Shown piece after piece: positions 7,335 through 15,087 of a stretch of DNA of 35,270 nucleotides; within the stretch, counting starts at the first letter, position 1, and each line of letters starts with the position of its first letter. The translations under genes and the position numbers were made by a program. The stretch comes from a virus, in the IMG/VR virus record IMGVR_UViG_3300023180_000186, positions 1-35,270 of that record, one strand, 5' to 3'. The notes under the pieces were generated by a model. The model saw only the letters and a list, made by a program, of their open reading frames with translations. It made no database searches and had not been told where the DNA came from.

Positions 7335-9421
7335 TATCGCATACCTCTATTAGCAATGTTACTTATTTTTTCTAACGCTTCCATAATAACTTTAGTGCTT
7401 TGTGTATCAGCATTTTTGTTTTTACTCATTGCATCTAATTTAATTTGCAATTCTTTTAACGCTAACTCAGTTGTTTGTTTTACTTCTTGTTGTTTTAACT
7501 CTAGCGCATCTTTTTGTGCTTCGAGTTCCATTTGCTCACGATCTAACTGTAGTTTTGCTTGGTCAGACTGTGCTTTTAATTGTGCTTTTTCACGTTCAAC
7601 TTGAGCAAGTATTTGTGTTTGCTGAGTAATTGGATCTTCTTTACCTGCTTGCTGTGCTTGTTGCGCTAGCATTTGTGATTGCTCATCAGTAATTTCATTT
7701 AAGAACTGACTGTCATCCTTAAATCCTGCCATTTGCACAAACTTAGCAAGAGTATCTCTATAGTGTTTAAGATTAACTAAAGGATTTGCTAGTCCATACT
7801 GTTGAATAATTTGCTCTTGTTTTTGTAAGATCATTTGCATCACTGCTAATTGTTCTTGTTTAGATCCAGTTCCTAAACCAACGTTGACTGTTACGTCATA
7901 TAGGTTGCTCCACTCACGAGGATCAAACGGAACGTATTTATTATTGATTCTAATGATGCGTTCTTTTTGTTGGTATTTACATACGAGTTGTAAGATACCT
8001 CTAAATAAAGATGAGACACCAGTATCAGCAAAGATACGAGCAATCAATTCAATCTTACCTTGACCAGCATTTGTCATTGCAGAAATTGCAGTTGCTGTTA
8101 CGTTTTGTAAAATGTTTGCATCTAAACCTTGTGATGCTTCTGTTAAACCAGTTCTTTTTGCTTGCACTTGGTCTAAGTATTCAAGCATTGGGAATGATTG
8201 TTGAGCATTACTTTGCACTGCAAGTGGCACGATAGCATTTGGGTTCTTCATGCGAACCACACCACCAGCAGTAGATGTTAGTAAGTCGTCTAAGTTTACT
8301 TGACCTTCAACTGCACCAACTCGATAGTTGTTAGTGAGATATAAGTTGTCTAGCATTTGTCTAGTGATAGTAGACTTAATTAACTGCAAGTCCATTGCAC
8401 GATCTGCTAATGACTGACCGTAAAATTTATGAGGAATTGGAATTGGACATACGCTATGGAATGGCACGTAGTCACATTCTTCGTTATGTAAGATCTGATT
8501 GCCTGCGTAGCAAATACGTCTTAGTTCTGCAATTCCGTCTTCATCGTAATCTGTCTTAATATAACATTCGTAATACTCTACGATTTCCATAGTCTCATCA
8601 CCAGACTCGTTATCGTATGGCATTTCACCACGAGTATGTCTTGCAATTCTTTCAGGTGAGAATTCTAATGTATCACCACTGCCTAATGCATCAATTGTAT
8701 CTGCATCGTAACCCATTGCTGTTAACTCACTACGAGTAACCATTCTTCGATGTGCAACGAATGGTGCATCTTCAATAGATCTAGCACGTTTAGATATTAA
8801 GAACTCTTCTGGTGGCACGTTTTCTACGACCACTTTACCTTTGTCTTTAAACTTTTTAACTTTTAAGTTTGTTACTTGTTCTTTTTGCATCATGCCAGCA
8901 TATTCAACTTCACGTTCAATTACTTCTTGTGACACAATTTCCATATCACCAGACTCTAAAACCATAATGACTTCATCGTCTGATAGGTTTTCGTATTTCT
9001 CTACAGTGACATCAATCTTTTCGTCCCAGTATGCTTTTACTACACCAACTTTTTGTAGCAATGCATCTTTAAACCAGTTATGAAATATTTCAAAACCTTT
9101 GTTATCTTTATTGATAATGTGGTTAACGTATAAGGTTGCTTGCTCTGCTTTTTCTTCATCACCTTCATTGACTGGAGCAAACTCTACAAAGTCGTCAGAT
9201 GCGGAAAATATTTTCATTAGTTGTGGTAATACACCGTCAACTGCTTCTGCAACCTCACCAGTAACAATTTGAGACTTACCTTCTACCTCGTTACCGTATG
9301 GTTCACGTAGATAGTATTCAAGTGCCTGTTGTCTTTCGTCAGTCGTCTCAGTTTCTAAGAAACCAATCGCATCATCAATTTCAGCATCCAGAATACTCTT
9401 TAATTTATTTTCATCTGCCAT
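7334..9421 (-). CDS. Portal protein (SU10/P22-like)
   Basis: A 695-aa protein at the normal place after terminase. The N-terminal region with EAVDGVLPQLMKIFSASDDF, VEFAPVNEGDEEKAEQATLY and HNWFKDALLQKVGVVKAYWD is typical of large podoviral portals. PPEEFLISKRARSIEDAPFV and CPIPIPHKFYGQSLADRAMD are further conserved wing and stem segments. Residues about 590-680 form a long Gln/Lys/Glu-rich coiled coil, comparable to the barrel of P22-type portals. The portal is the DNA entry channel and packaging-motor dock. Its stop overlaps the next start, and one base separates it from terminase, so expression is coupled. Confidence 0.9.
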   Translation of the reverse strand: MADENKLKSILDAEIDDAIGFLETETTDERQQALEYYLREPYGNEVEGKSQIVTGEVAEAVDGVLPQLMKIFSASDDFVEFAPVNEGDEEKAEQATLYVNHIINKDNKGFEIFHNWFKDALLQKVGVVKAYWDEKIDVTVEKYENLSDDEVIMVLESGDMEIVSQEVIEREVEYAGMMQKEQVTNLKVKKFKDKGKVVVENVPPEEFLISKRARSIEDAPFVAHRRMVTRSELTAMGYDADTIDALGSGDTLEFSPERIARHTRGEMPYDNESGDETMEIVEYYECYIKTDYDEDGIAELRRICYAGNQILHNEECDYVPFHSVCPIPIPHKFYGQSLADRAMDLQLIKSTITRQMLDNLYLTNNYRVGAVEGQVNLDDLLTSTAGGVVRMKNPNAIVPLAVQSNAQQSFPMLEYLDQVQAKRTGLTEASQGLDANILQNVTATAISAMTNAGQGKIELIARIFADTGVSSLFRGILQLVCKYQQKERIIRINNKYVPFDPREWSNLYDVTVNVGLGTGSKQEQLAVMQMILQKQEQIIQQYGLANPLVNLKHYRDTLAKFVQMAGFKDDSQFLNEITDEQSQMLAQQAQQAGKEDPITQQTQILAQVEREKAQLKAQSDQAKLQLDREQMELEAQKDALELKQQEVKQTTELALKELQIKLDAMSKNKNADTQSTKVIMEALEKISNIANRGMR

Positions 9422-10732
9422 TTAAACGATCCATGTGTTATTAATATCTAATGGTTTATCCCAACCCTCAGTGCCTTCATCGATACCTACTGCTAAATAT
9501 CTAAATGCATCTGATGCATGAGATGACCAATCATGTAACGGTTTGTCAAAAAAGACATCACGTTTCTCATTGTATTCACGTCTATAGTTGCGTAATGCAT
9601 TGATCCCATCTCGTGTTTTAGGATCAAACCAACAACGTGGTAATAACCTACGAACTGACTGAATACCATCATCAATTGTAAGTTTTGGAACTACCTGTAT
9701 TGTTAAACCAGCATCATCAAGCATTTCTTTTCTTGACCTGCCAGTGCCTAATTCTCTTACTTCAACATCATGCGGTAATAAGTGTGTGGCATTCTCATAA
9801 CCACGATCTCTTATCCATGTCACATAATGTCCTAGACCTTCTCCATGATTTTCCATGTAGTCGATCAGTCTTACTTCTTTGTTTACTAACTGTGCTACCC
9901 AGATTGCTGTGCTATCACCAACACCTAAATCCCACGCAGTAAATGTTCTTGCTACATCATCGTATGGAATATCTACAAAACGATTCAGTAGTTCTAATTC
10001 GTTAATCTGTTTACCGTAATATGCACCTTCAACTGGAGCATGAAATGAACATTCAAACTCCTGCATATACTTTTCTTCACCCATCTCTCGAAGTGCTGAC
10101 TCTAATTCAGACTTTTCTAATAGGTTTGTTTGACTTGCTTTAAACTCTAACAACCTCCAGTTATCGATACCTTGATCAGCACGATCACGTAAAGTTTTAA
10201 AGTGGTTAGTTCCTTTTGGTGTTCCAATAAACATACACCAACCTAGTCGATCTGCTAGTGCTGGTCTAATTACTTCACTAAATAATGCTGGAGATACGTC
10301 AGCGATCTCATCGATTACCACTCCGTCCAGATATATCCCACGTAAACTATCAGGATTATCAGCACCGTATAAACTAATTCTTCGTCCATCTAAAAAATCT
10401 ACTCTTAATTCTGCAATGTTTGCTTTAGCGCCAAGTGGTCTTGTGTAATCAACAATATACTGCCACGCTACTCTCTTTGCCTGAGAATACGTAGGTGCTA
10501 TATAACCAAATCTAGGGTTAGGTTTGTCGCACAATAGTGCTGAGTTAATCAATTGCATACACGCTGATACAGTTTTACCCATCCTACGATGAGCAACCAC
10601 CACGCTAAACCGATGGTTCTTTACTGCATTATGTATTTCTTTTTGAGGTTCTCTAGGTCTATAACCTAGATCAGTTGTTTCCCAACCATCATCCTCTTCG
10701 ATAAACTCTTCTTCTAATACTAGATCAGTCAT
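9422..10732 (-). CDS. terL: Terminase large subunit
   Basis: A 436-aa DNA-packaging motor. The ATPase domain has a Walker A variant AHRRMGKT (47-54), Walker B GVVIDEI (137-143, catalytic E142) and the coupling motif FIGTPKG (168-174). The C-terminal RNase H-like nuclease has acidic residues at D268 (TAWDLGVGD), D322 (LPHDVEVRE) and D408 (DWSSHASDAFRYLA). Length is normal and both domains are intact. It overlaps the upstream small gene by 8 nt (ATGACTGA). It cuts concatemers and pumps DNA through the portal. I cannot assign the packaging strategy (headful or cohesive) from the motifs. Confidence 0.95.
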   Translation of the reverse strand: MTDLVLEEEFIEEDDGWETTDLGYRPREPQKEIHNAVKNHRFSVVVAHRRMGKTVSACMQLINSALLCDKPNPRFGYIAPTYSQAKRVAWQYIVDYTRPLGAKANIAELRVDFLDGRRISLYGADNPDSLRGIYLDGVVIDEIADVSPALFSEVIRPALADRLGWCMFIGTPKGTNHFKTLRDRADQGIDNWRLLEFKASQTNLLEKSELESALREMGEEKYMQEFECSFHAPVEGAYYGKQINELELLNRFVDIPYDDVARTFTAWDLGVGDSTAIWVAQLVNKEVRLIDYMENHGEGLGHYVTWIRDRGYENATHLLPHDVEVRELGTGRSRKEMLDDAGLTIQVVPKLTIDDGIQSVRRLLPRCWFDPKTRDGINALRNYRREYNEKRDVFFDKPLHDWSSHASDAFRYLAVGIDEGTEGWDKPLDINNTWIV

Positions 10733-10967
10733 TATCTATTCCAGTAATCACCTTGATGCCAATCGGTGCATCTCCATCACCAGAGATCTCAGTTGCTGAG
10801 AGATCAGGCAATGCTTTTCTCAACAGTATCTCGATTGCTTTCATTCGAGTTGGTTTCATTTCCTCGATAGTTCCAAAAGCGTGATCGTGTAATACGTTAA
10901 TCAGTTGTGATACTTGGATCTTTGTTCTAACTTCTTCTTGATGTTTTTTTCTTAATCGTTCTGCCAT
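10725..10967 (-). CDS. terS: Putative terminase small subunit
   Basis: An 80-aa protein overlapping terL by 8 nt. The ATG at 10967 is preceded by GGAG with 6 nt spacing; an in-frame TTG 12 nt upstream overlaps that Shine-Dalgarno and is unlikely. The sequence MAERLRKKHQEEVRTKIQVS, then INVLHDHAFG, MKPTRMKAIEILLRKALPDL and SGDGDAPI resembles short DNA-binding proteins encoded before terL in many metagenomic phages. Small subunits recognise packaging sites and load the large subunit. It is shorter than classical small subunits, so the role is supported mainly by position. Confidence 0.62.
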   Translation of the reverse strand: MAERLRKKHQEEVRTKIQVSQLINVLHDHAFGTIEEMKPTRMKAIEILLRKALPDLSATEISGDGDAPIGIKVITGIDND

Positions 10968-10988
10968 GTGTAACTCCAAAATGGGTCA

Positions 10989-11174
10989 TTACTTTTTCCT
11001 ATTATATTGATGTTTTTCTCGTTTGAGTTGGTTCATTCGTTCTTGACGTGTTTCATTAGTCATGTAAAACCACTGCTCAATATCGGAGAAAGTTCTAAAA
11101 CAAGACGTGCATCTTATTTCGTCTTCTGCTTTTTGCATACGGCATACACCGTTACATGGTGTTAACTCTTCCAT
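10989..11174 (-). CDS. DUF1289 family protein, putative Fe-S or Zn binding
   Basis: A 61-aa protein with the DUF1289 pattern: TPCNGVCRM (C7, C11), then CTSCFRTFSDIEQWFYMT (C22, C25) and an RQERMNQLKRE tail. In bacteria DUF1289 proteins are small four-Cys proteins predicted to bind an iron-sulphur cluster or zinc; their role is unclear. All four cysteines are present, so the site looks intact. It lies between a basic peptide gene and the small terminase. Its place in the late operon suggests a role during assembly or a late host effect, but nothing in the sequence decides this. Confidence 0.75.
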   Translation of the reverse strand: MEELTPCNGVCRMQKAEDEIRCTSCFRTFSDIEQWFYMTNETRQERMNQLKREKHQYNRKK

Positions 11175-11177
11175 GTA

Positions 11178-11321
11178 TTATTTTTTCTTTTTAGTTTTCT
11201 TTTTAAATCCAGACTTCATATTGGCATATGCTTCTTTAGATATAGTGGAGTTCTTCTTGCTACGACTAATGCCTTTTTTCTTACGAGCATTAATGTTTGC
11301 ATACAATCCACGTCTTGCCAT
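11178..11321 (-). CDS. Small basic phage protein
   Basis: A 47-aa, Lys/Arg-rich protein beginning MARRGLYANINARKKKG and ending in a run of lysines (FKKKTKKKK). The start is fixed by AAGG upstream of the ATG at 11321 and the stop is TAA at 11178. Closely similar small proteins starting MARRGLYANI are common next to terminase genes in marine phages. The charge suggests nucleic-acid binding, perhaps a DNA-condensing or packaged peptide; no function is established. Confidence 0.68.
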   Translation of the reverse strand: MARRGLYANINARKKKGISRSKKNSTISKEAYANMKSGFKKKTKKKK

Positions 11322-11332
11322 TATCTTTCCTT

Positions 11333-13969
11333 TTATTTTATAAAATCATCAAAGATACTTATTACCTTGCTATCGAACTGACCAGATTTTTTTAATCGAT
11401 CAATTCTTTTTGCTCTAGCAGGATCAATAAATAATCCTACGTTTTTATGTCCAGTGTGAATAATATTCTGTGCTTCATCTGGTGTAACTTTATTACTATA
11501 AACTTTATTAGGATCGATAGAGTAATCTACTTTACCTCTCATAATGTCATTAATCATGTCATCACCAGCAACTTCAATCAATGGTGCATTCATATCTAAA
11601 GTAAATCTATTTTCAGTAGCACCAGTGTTAGCAACTTTATAAGTTCTATGATTGTCTCCCATGTCTTTTCTAAACATTGCGTAGACTTCATCTAAAACTT
11701 TATTTTGTTCTGGTGATCTTGCTTTTCTTGCTTCTTTAGACTGACTTAGGTCAGTGATCTTAGCATCGTTTAACATATCATCAGCACGTTGTAGTAATGC
11801 AGTATCCATCTCTACCAACGTATCACCAATCATGTTTTTACCAACACCAACTAAACGATCAGATCGAACTGCGTTGTAAAGATCTTCTGCGTTGTAACCA
11901 AGATTCTCTTGTGCAGATTTAGTTCTTAATCTTTCCATTGCAAGTTTACGCAAGTTACCATGATTTAATATCTCGGTAGTTCCTGCTGGTGTATTTAATC
12001 CAGAGAACTCAGGATAGATCTGTCTTATTTCATTATTAACTTTTGCAATTGCTTCTGGTTTTGCTTTAGCAAGTATTGGCATTAAGTTCTCAAATGGCAT
12101 TGTAGAGAATGACTCACTATAACTACCCATCGTTGATGGAGTAAACATCATTCGACCAGTTCCACCTTGTGCTTTGTTTTCTCTAAACGCTTGGATCATT
12201 CTTCTGGTATCAACATCTACTTGCTCACGACCAGAACCGTAATACTTACCCTGTTTAATATTCTTTTTACTACGTGCAAAGTCAAAACCACCTTCAGTTG
12301 TTGGAGGTTGTTGCTCAAAGAACTCATCAGAGATTGATGTAATCTTGTCACCTCGACTAGTTGCATCACTAGGTTTGGTTATAATTGTTGATCCTTCTAA
12401 CTCTTTACCTGTAATATTTTTAGGTGTTACTAAGTCACCTACATATTCTTTTGTGTATCGAGTTCCAACTCTAGGATCTGGTTTCTTTGGTGTAGATCTA
12501 ATATAACTGTCTGACTTTACTGGATTAAACATACCAGTATCTGCTGAAGACCAACCATAATTAATAGGAACATCCATTTGCATATTTTGGTTTGGGTTAT
12601 TTAATTCCATTTGCCTGTTAAATCTATAAGGATATATTTGCCTTCTTTCATCAGCAGACAAATCTCTTCTTTTGCCAACAGTCCTTGCTTCTATTTCTCC
12701 AGATTTAGTCCAATATGGATTAGGCAGTTTGGTGTAAAAATCACCTTTTGCTTGGTCTGTAAACTTATCATAAATATCATCAACAATAGATGTAACTTTA
12801 TCTGTATTTTCTCCATACATTCCCATTGTTGCTTTTGATTTAACTTCTTTTACACGTTTTAAAACATCTCCATAAGATAGTGTGCTGTTAGCACCAATAT
12901 CAAAACCTTCTATGTTTTGAACTTTATGCTGTAACTCATGTAAAACAATATCTTTAGGATCAACTGACTTTAAAGTATTTGTGTTTATGTAAACTGTGTT
13001 AGTTGTATGATCAAAAAATCCACCAGTTTTTCTTTCGCCAATCATTGGCAATGAAGTAATCTTGGTTTCAGCATTTAACTGTGGATATGCTTCGTATAAA
13101 TCTTTGTAATAAAATGCATCTTTTAAAGGAATTGCATTTTGATCAGCAAGTCCTTTTAACATTCTCATGTTAACGTGGTTTTTATATTGTTCTTTTGGAA
13201 CTTTCTTTAAATCAAAAGGTAACAATGATCTATCATCGTAACCCATTTTATATGCTTTATATCTTGCCATTTGGTCATCATTAAACTTAGGAATTTTATC
13301 CATGTCTAAAAATGATTGACTGTCGTCTAACTCTTGCCTTAGTTTTTTATCAAAAGGTTGTCTTCCAGTTCCTGTTTGTTGCCATGCTTGAGTTTTTGTA
13401 TAAGGTGCTTCTGGATTGCTCGAAGATTGGAAACCTTCTTTTTCCATTTCCAAAAATCTATCAACATCTCCACCACGTTTATTCCATAATGCAGATTTTT
13501 CTCCCATCATGATCTCTGGTTGTAAATCAACACCAGTAAATCTTTGGTTTAATCTGTTTACTGCATTAGGAACGTTTGCATAAATGTCTTTAGCAAATGG
13601 TGATGTTAATGCTTTACCTGTTAACTTAACTGCACCTCTTGCTGGAAAGAATGCATCAGCACCAAGCAATCCAAGATCAAGAAAGTCTTCTGGGTTTGGT
13701 GGTCTGTATTGACTAATGTCTAATAATGCTCTGTCTGCATTGCCTACTAAGAAATCACCAACATTAATATTAGTTGATGGTAAGTTTCTATAATACTCTG
13801 GAGTTTCTACAACATTAGATCCACTAGGTGAAACTGATGTAATTTCATTTAGTGAATTCTTTACTTTCGATACGATTGGTTCTAACAATCCAGCAACGTT
13901 TGCAACACCTTCTGGACGTATTTGATTACGAAACCGTAAGATATTTGCATTTGCTATCGTAGGTCTCAT
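11333..13969 (-). CDS. Large virion-associated protein with HExxH metallopeptidase-like domain
   Basis: An 878-aa protein. At 344-348 it has HELQH preceded by DIVL, the HExxH zinc motif, and SGEIEART at 423-430 could give the third glutamate ligand. This pair matches the zincin-like domains found in large polyvalent phage proteins. Upstream, TTNTVYINTNTL is the strand expected before the active helix. Flanking regions of about 300 and 430 residues are not recognised. It lies among late genes, so it may be carried in the virion and cut a host or phage protein after entry or during maturation. Motifs are clear; substrate and location are inferred. Confidence 0.68.
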   Translation of the reverse strand: MRPTIANANILRFRNQIRPEGVANVAGLLEPIVSKVKNSLNEITSVSPSGSNVVETPEYYRNLPSTNINVGDFLVGNADRALLDISQYRPPNPEDFLDLGLLGADAFFPARGAVKLTGKALTSPFAKDIYANVPNAVNRLNQRFTGVDLQPEIMMGEKSALWNKRGGDVDRFLEMEKEGFQSSSNPEAPYTKTQAWQQTGTGRQPFDKKLRQELDDSQSFLDMDKIPKFNDDQMARYKAYKMGYDDRSLLPFDLKKVPKEQYKNHVNMRMLKGLADQNAIPLKDAFYYKDLYEAYPQLNAETKITSLPMIGERKTGGFFDHTTNTVYINTNTLKSVDPKDIVLHELQHKVQNIEGFDIGANSTLSYGDVLKRVKEVKSKATMGMYGENTDKVTSIVDDIYDKFTDQAKGDFYTKLPNPYWTKSGEIEARTVGKRRDLSADERRQIYPYRFNRQMELNNPNQNMQMDVPINYGWSSADTGMFNPVKSDSYIRSTPKKPDPRVGTRYTKEYVGDLVTPKNITGKELEGSTIITKPSDATSRGDKITSISDEFFEQQPPTTEGGFDFARSKKNIKQGKYYGSGREQVDVDTRRMIQAFRENKAQGGTGRMMFTPSTMGSYSESFSTMPFENLMPILAKAKPEAIAKVNNEIRQIYPEFSGLNTPAGTTEILNHGNLRKLAMERLRTKSAQENLGYNAEDLYNAVRSDRLVGVGKNMIGDTLVEMDTALLQRADDMLNDAKITDLSQSKEARKARSPEQNKVLDEVYAMFRKDMGDNHRTYKVANTGATENRFTLDMNAPLIEVAGDDMINDIMRGKVDYSIDPNKVYSNKVTPDEAQNIIHTGHKNVGLFIDPARAKRIDRLKKSGQFDSKVISIFDDFIK

Positions 13970-14005
13970 AACTTATTGATTTTCCTAATTAAAAGTGAAC
14001 TGACT

Positions 14006-14437
14006 CTATCGCTTGTAAAACTGTAAATAATCTAATATTCCACCGATATTGTAGTTATCTGGATTAACTTGTTCTAATGCTTCTCTTTGTTGATTTTGAT
14101 AATCTTGCCATAAATAGTTATATGTATCTCTGTCTATTGGATTACCAGCAGGATCAATATAAAACTGACCACTAGGGTCTAAATCAAATCCATATGGGTT
14201 AGACTCAAAAGCATCTGCGCCAGATCCTGATGATCGACCTTGTAGCATTTCAAGATCTCTATTTGATGGATTTAACCCTACTGAACTATCTAAAACATTT
14301 TTGCCACCAAAATTGGAATTCTTTGAATCCATCATCATCTTATATGCTGACTTACCAAACTCAGATAAGATCTTATTCGAGTCGGCAGTGCCATAACCTT
14401 GTTGTTGACCATACATTTGAATTGGTAGTAGTAACAT
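14006..14437 (-). CDS. Hypothetical late protein
   Basis: A 143-aa protein of unknown function near the start of the late operon. It is rich in Asn, Gln, Gly, Ser and Asp and looks partly disordered, with SGQFYIDPAGNPIDRDTYNY and a hydrophilic helical end (QDYQNQQREALEQ). It begins one nucleotide after the stop of a lysine-rich peptide gene. The ATG at 14437 is used, although MYGQQQ eight residues in is a possible alternative start. It may be a small virion component, judging only from operon membership. Confidence 0.55.
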   Translation of the reverse strand: MLLLPIQMYGQQQGYGTADSNKILSEFGKSAYKMMMDSKNSNFGGKNVLDSSVGLNPSNRDLEMLQGRSSGSGADAFESNPYGFDLDPSGQFYIDPAGNPIDRDTYNYLWQDYQNQQREALEQVNPDNYNIGGILDYLQFYKR

Positions 14438-14438
14438 A

Positions 14439-14543
14439 TTATTTCTTCTTTTTCTTTTTCTTATCGGTTGCTGGACGATTAACCTTTAACTTCTTTTTAA
14501 AGTATTTAATCATCGAGTCTACATTGTGTTCTGTGATTGCCAT
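14439..14543 (-). CDS. 34-aa lysine-rich peptide
   Basis: A 34-codon gene starting MAITEHNVDSMIKYFKKKLK and ending in seven lysines. The ATG overlaps the stop of the preceding 18-codon gene (TAATG) and GGTAAGTA precedes it. The chain of tightly coupled basic micro-genes at the beginning of the late operon supports it as real. It probably binds nucleic acid or an acidic protein, judging from charge only. Confidence 0.6.
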   Translation of the reverse strand: MAITEHNVDSMIKYFKKKLKVNRPATDKKKKKKK

Positions 14544-14599
14544 TACTTACCCTTTTTGCCGTAACCTTTACGACCTTTACTTTTGCATTTACCTGCCAT
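14543..14599 (-). CDS. 18-aa basic peptide, first late gene
   Basis: The product is MAGKCKSKGRKGYGKKGK, almost entirely Gly, Lys and Arg. The start is well supported by AAGGA 8 nt upstream of the ATG. The stop is shared with the next start (TAATG). It is the first gene after the terminator and promoter-like palindrome at 14.61-14.69 kb. Similar Gly/Lys-rich mini-proteins occur in marine phages; alternatively it is a leader peptide controlling translation of the downstream genes. Confidence 0.55.
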   Translation of the reverse strand: MAGKCKSKGRKGYGKKGK

Positions 14600-14611
14600 G
14601 ATAAGTTCCTT

Positions 14612-14650
14612 TATAAAATAAAAAAGGCAAAGTCGTTAAACCTTGCCTTT
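14612..14650 (-). terminator. Rho-independent terminator between early minus operon and late genes
   Basis: Minus-strand reading: stem AAAGGCAA, 12-nt loop, TTGCCTTT, followed by TTTTATTTT. The 8-bp stem and U-rich tail fit an intrinsic terminator. It stands after the Q-like gene and just ahead of the first late gene, so late transcription from upstream must read through it or start beyond it. Confidence 0.78.
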
Positions 14651-14664
14651 GAGGGAGGAGATCA

Positions 14665-14688
14665 TTGATCGAATTATAATTCTATCAA
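14665..14688. promoter_or_regulatory. 24-bp near-perfect palindrome with central -10-like element
   Basis: Arms TTGATCGAATTA and TAATTCTATCAA differ from perfect dyad symmetry at one base pair (C/T). The centre, GAATTATAATTC, reads TATAAT on both strands. It lies 15 nt upstream of the terminator hairpin and 66 nt before the first late gene. A regulator-binding site covering the late promoter is the simplest reading; no good -35 box is visible, so activation may be needed. The rest of the 155-nt gap (14689-14754) holds only another TATAAT on the minus strand (14726-14731). Confidence 0.5.
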
Positions 14689-14754
14689 AGAGTAGAAAAA
14701 TTGGACGCAACTTTCCTACCCACTAATTATATCAATTTAAAAACCGTTTGATTA

Positions 14755-15087
14755 CTATATAACGTTTTTTTCTTCAAGTTTTTTTAATATATTTGTATAC
14801 GCTAAAGTTAACTTTAATTCGTAATAAAAGGGTTTAGGTTGCTGTTTAAATAACCGATAAAATATTGCTTCACGCTCACCTCTATCCAGATCGTTAATAA
14901 TCGAGTTCATGATCTCACAGTTCTTTTCGTCTACAGCATCACACATCTCATCAAACGCTTCAGAGTTAACAGATCCACCACTAGAAAACATCAACGACTT
15001 CTTTGGATAACCCAGTTGGTCGTTGTCACGTCTCATCCATTTAATCCAATCATCTAATATGCATAGCATTCGATCATAGGTAATCAT
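14755..15087 (-). CDS. Putative late transcription regulator, Q-antiterminator-like
   Basis: A 110-aa protein with the layout of phage Q-type or related late activators: an N-terminal helix with LDDWIKWMRRD (11-21), a central SLMFSSGG-x-NSEAFDEM segment, and a helix-turn-helix-like C-terminal half with DLDRGEREAIFYRLF (67-80) and YELKLTLAYTNILKKLEEKN (89-108). Small proteins of this type sit immediately before late operons. Here it is the last gene of the early minus operon (overlap ATGA with DUF1376) and is followed by a palindrome, a terminator and then the late genes. Family assignment is by pattern; direct activation rather than antitermination is possible. Confidence 0.5.
   Translation of the reverse strand: MITYDRMLCILDDWIKWMRRDNDQLGYPKKSLMFSSGGSVNSEAFDEMCDAVDEKNCEIMNSIINDLDRGEREAIFYRLFKQQPKPFYYELKLTLAYTNILKKLEEKNVI

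Noticed and set aside
12611-13512. Plus-strand frames of 66-75 codons opposite the 878-aa gene.
   Set aside because: They are antisense to a long, motif-bearing gene and have no start signals.
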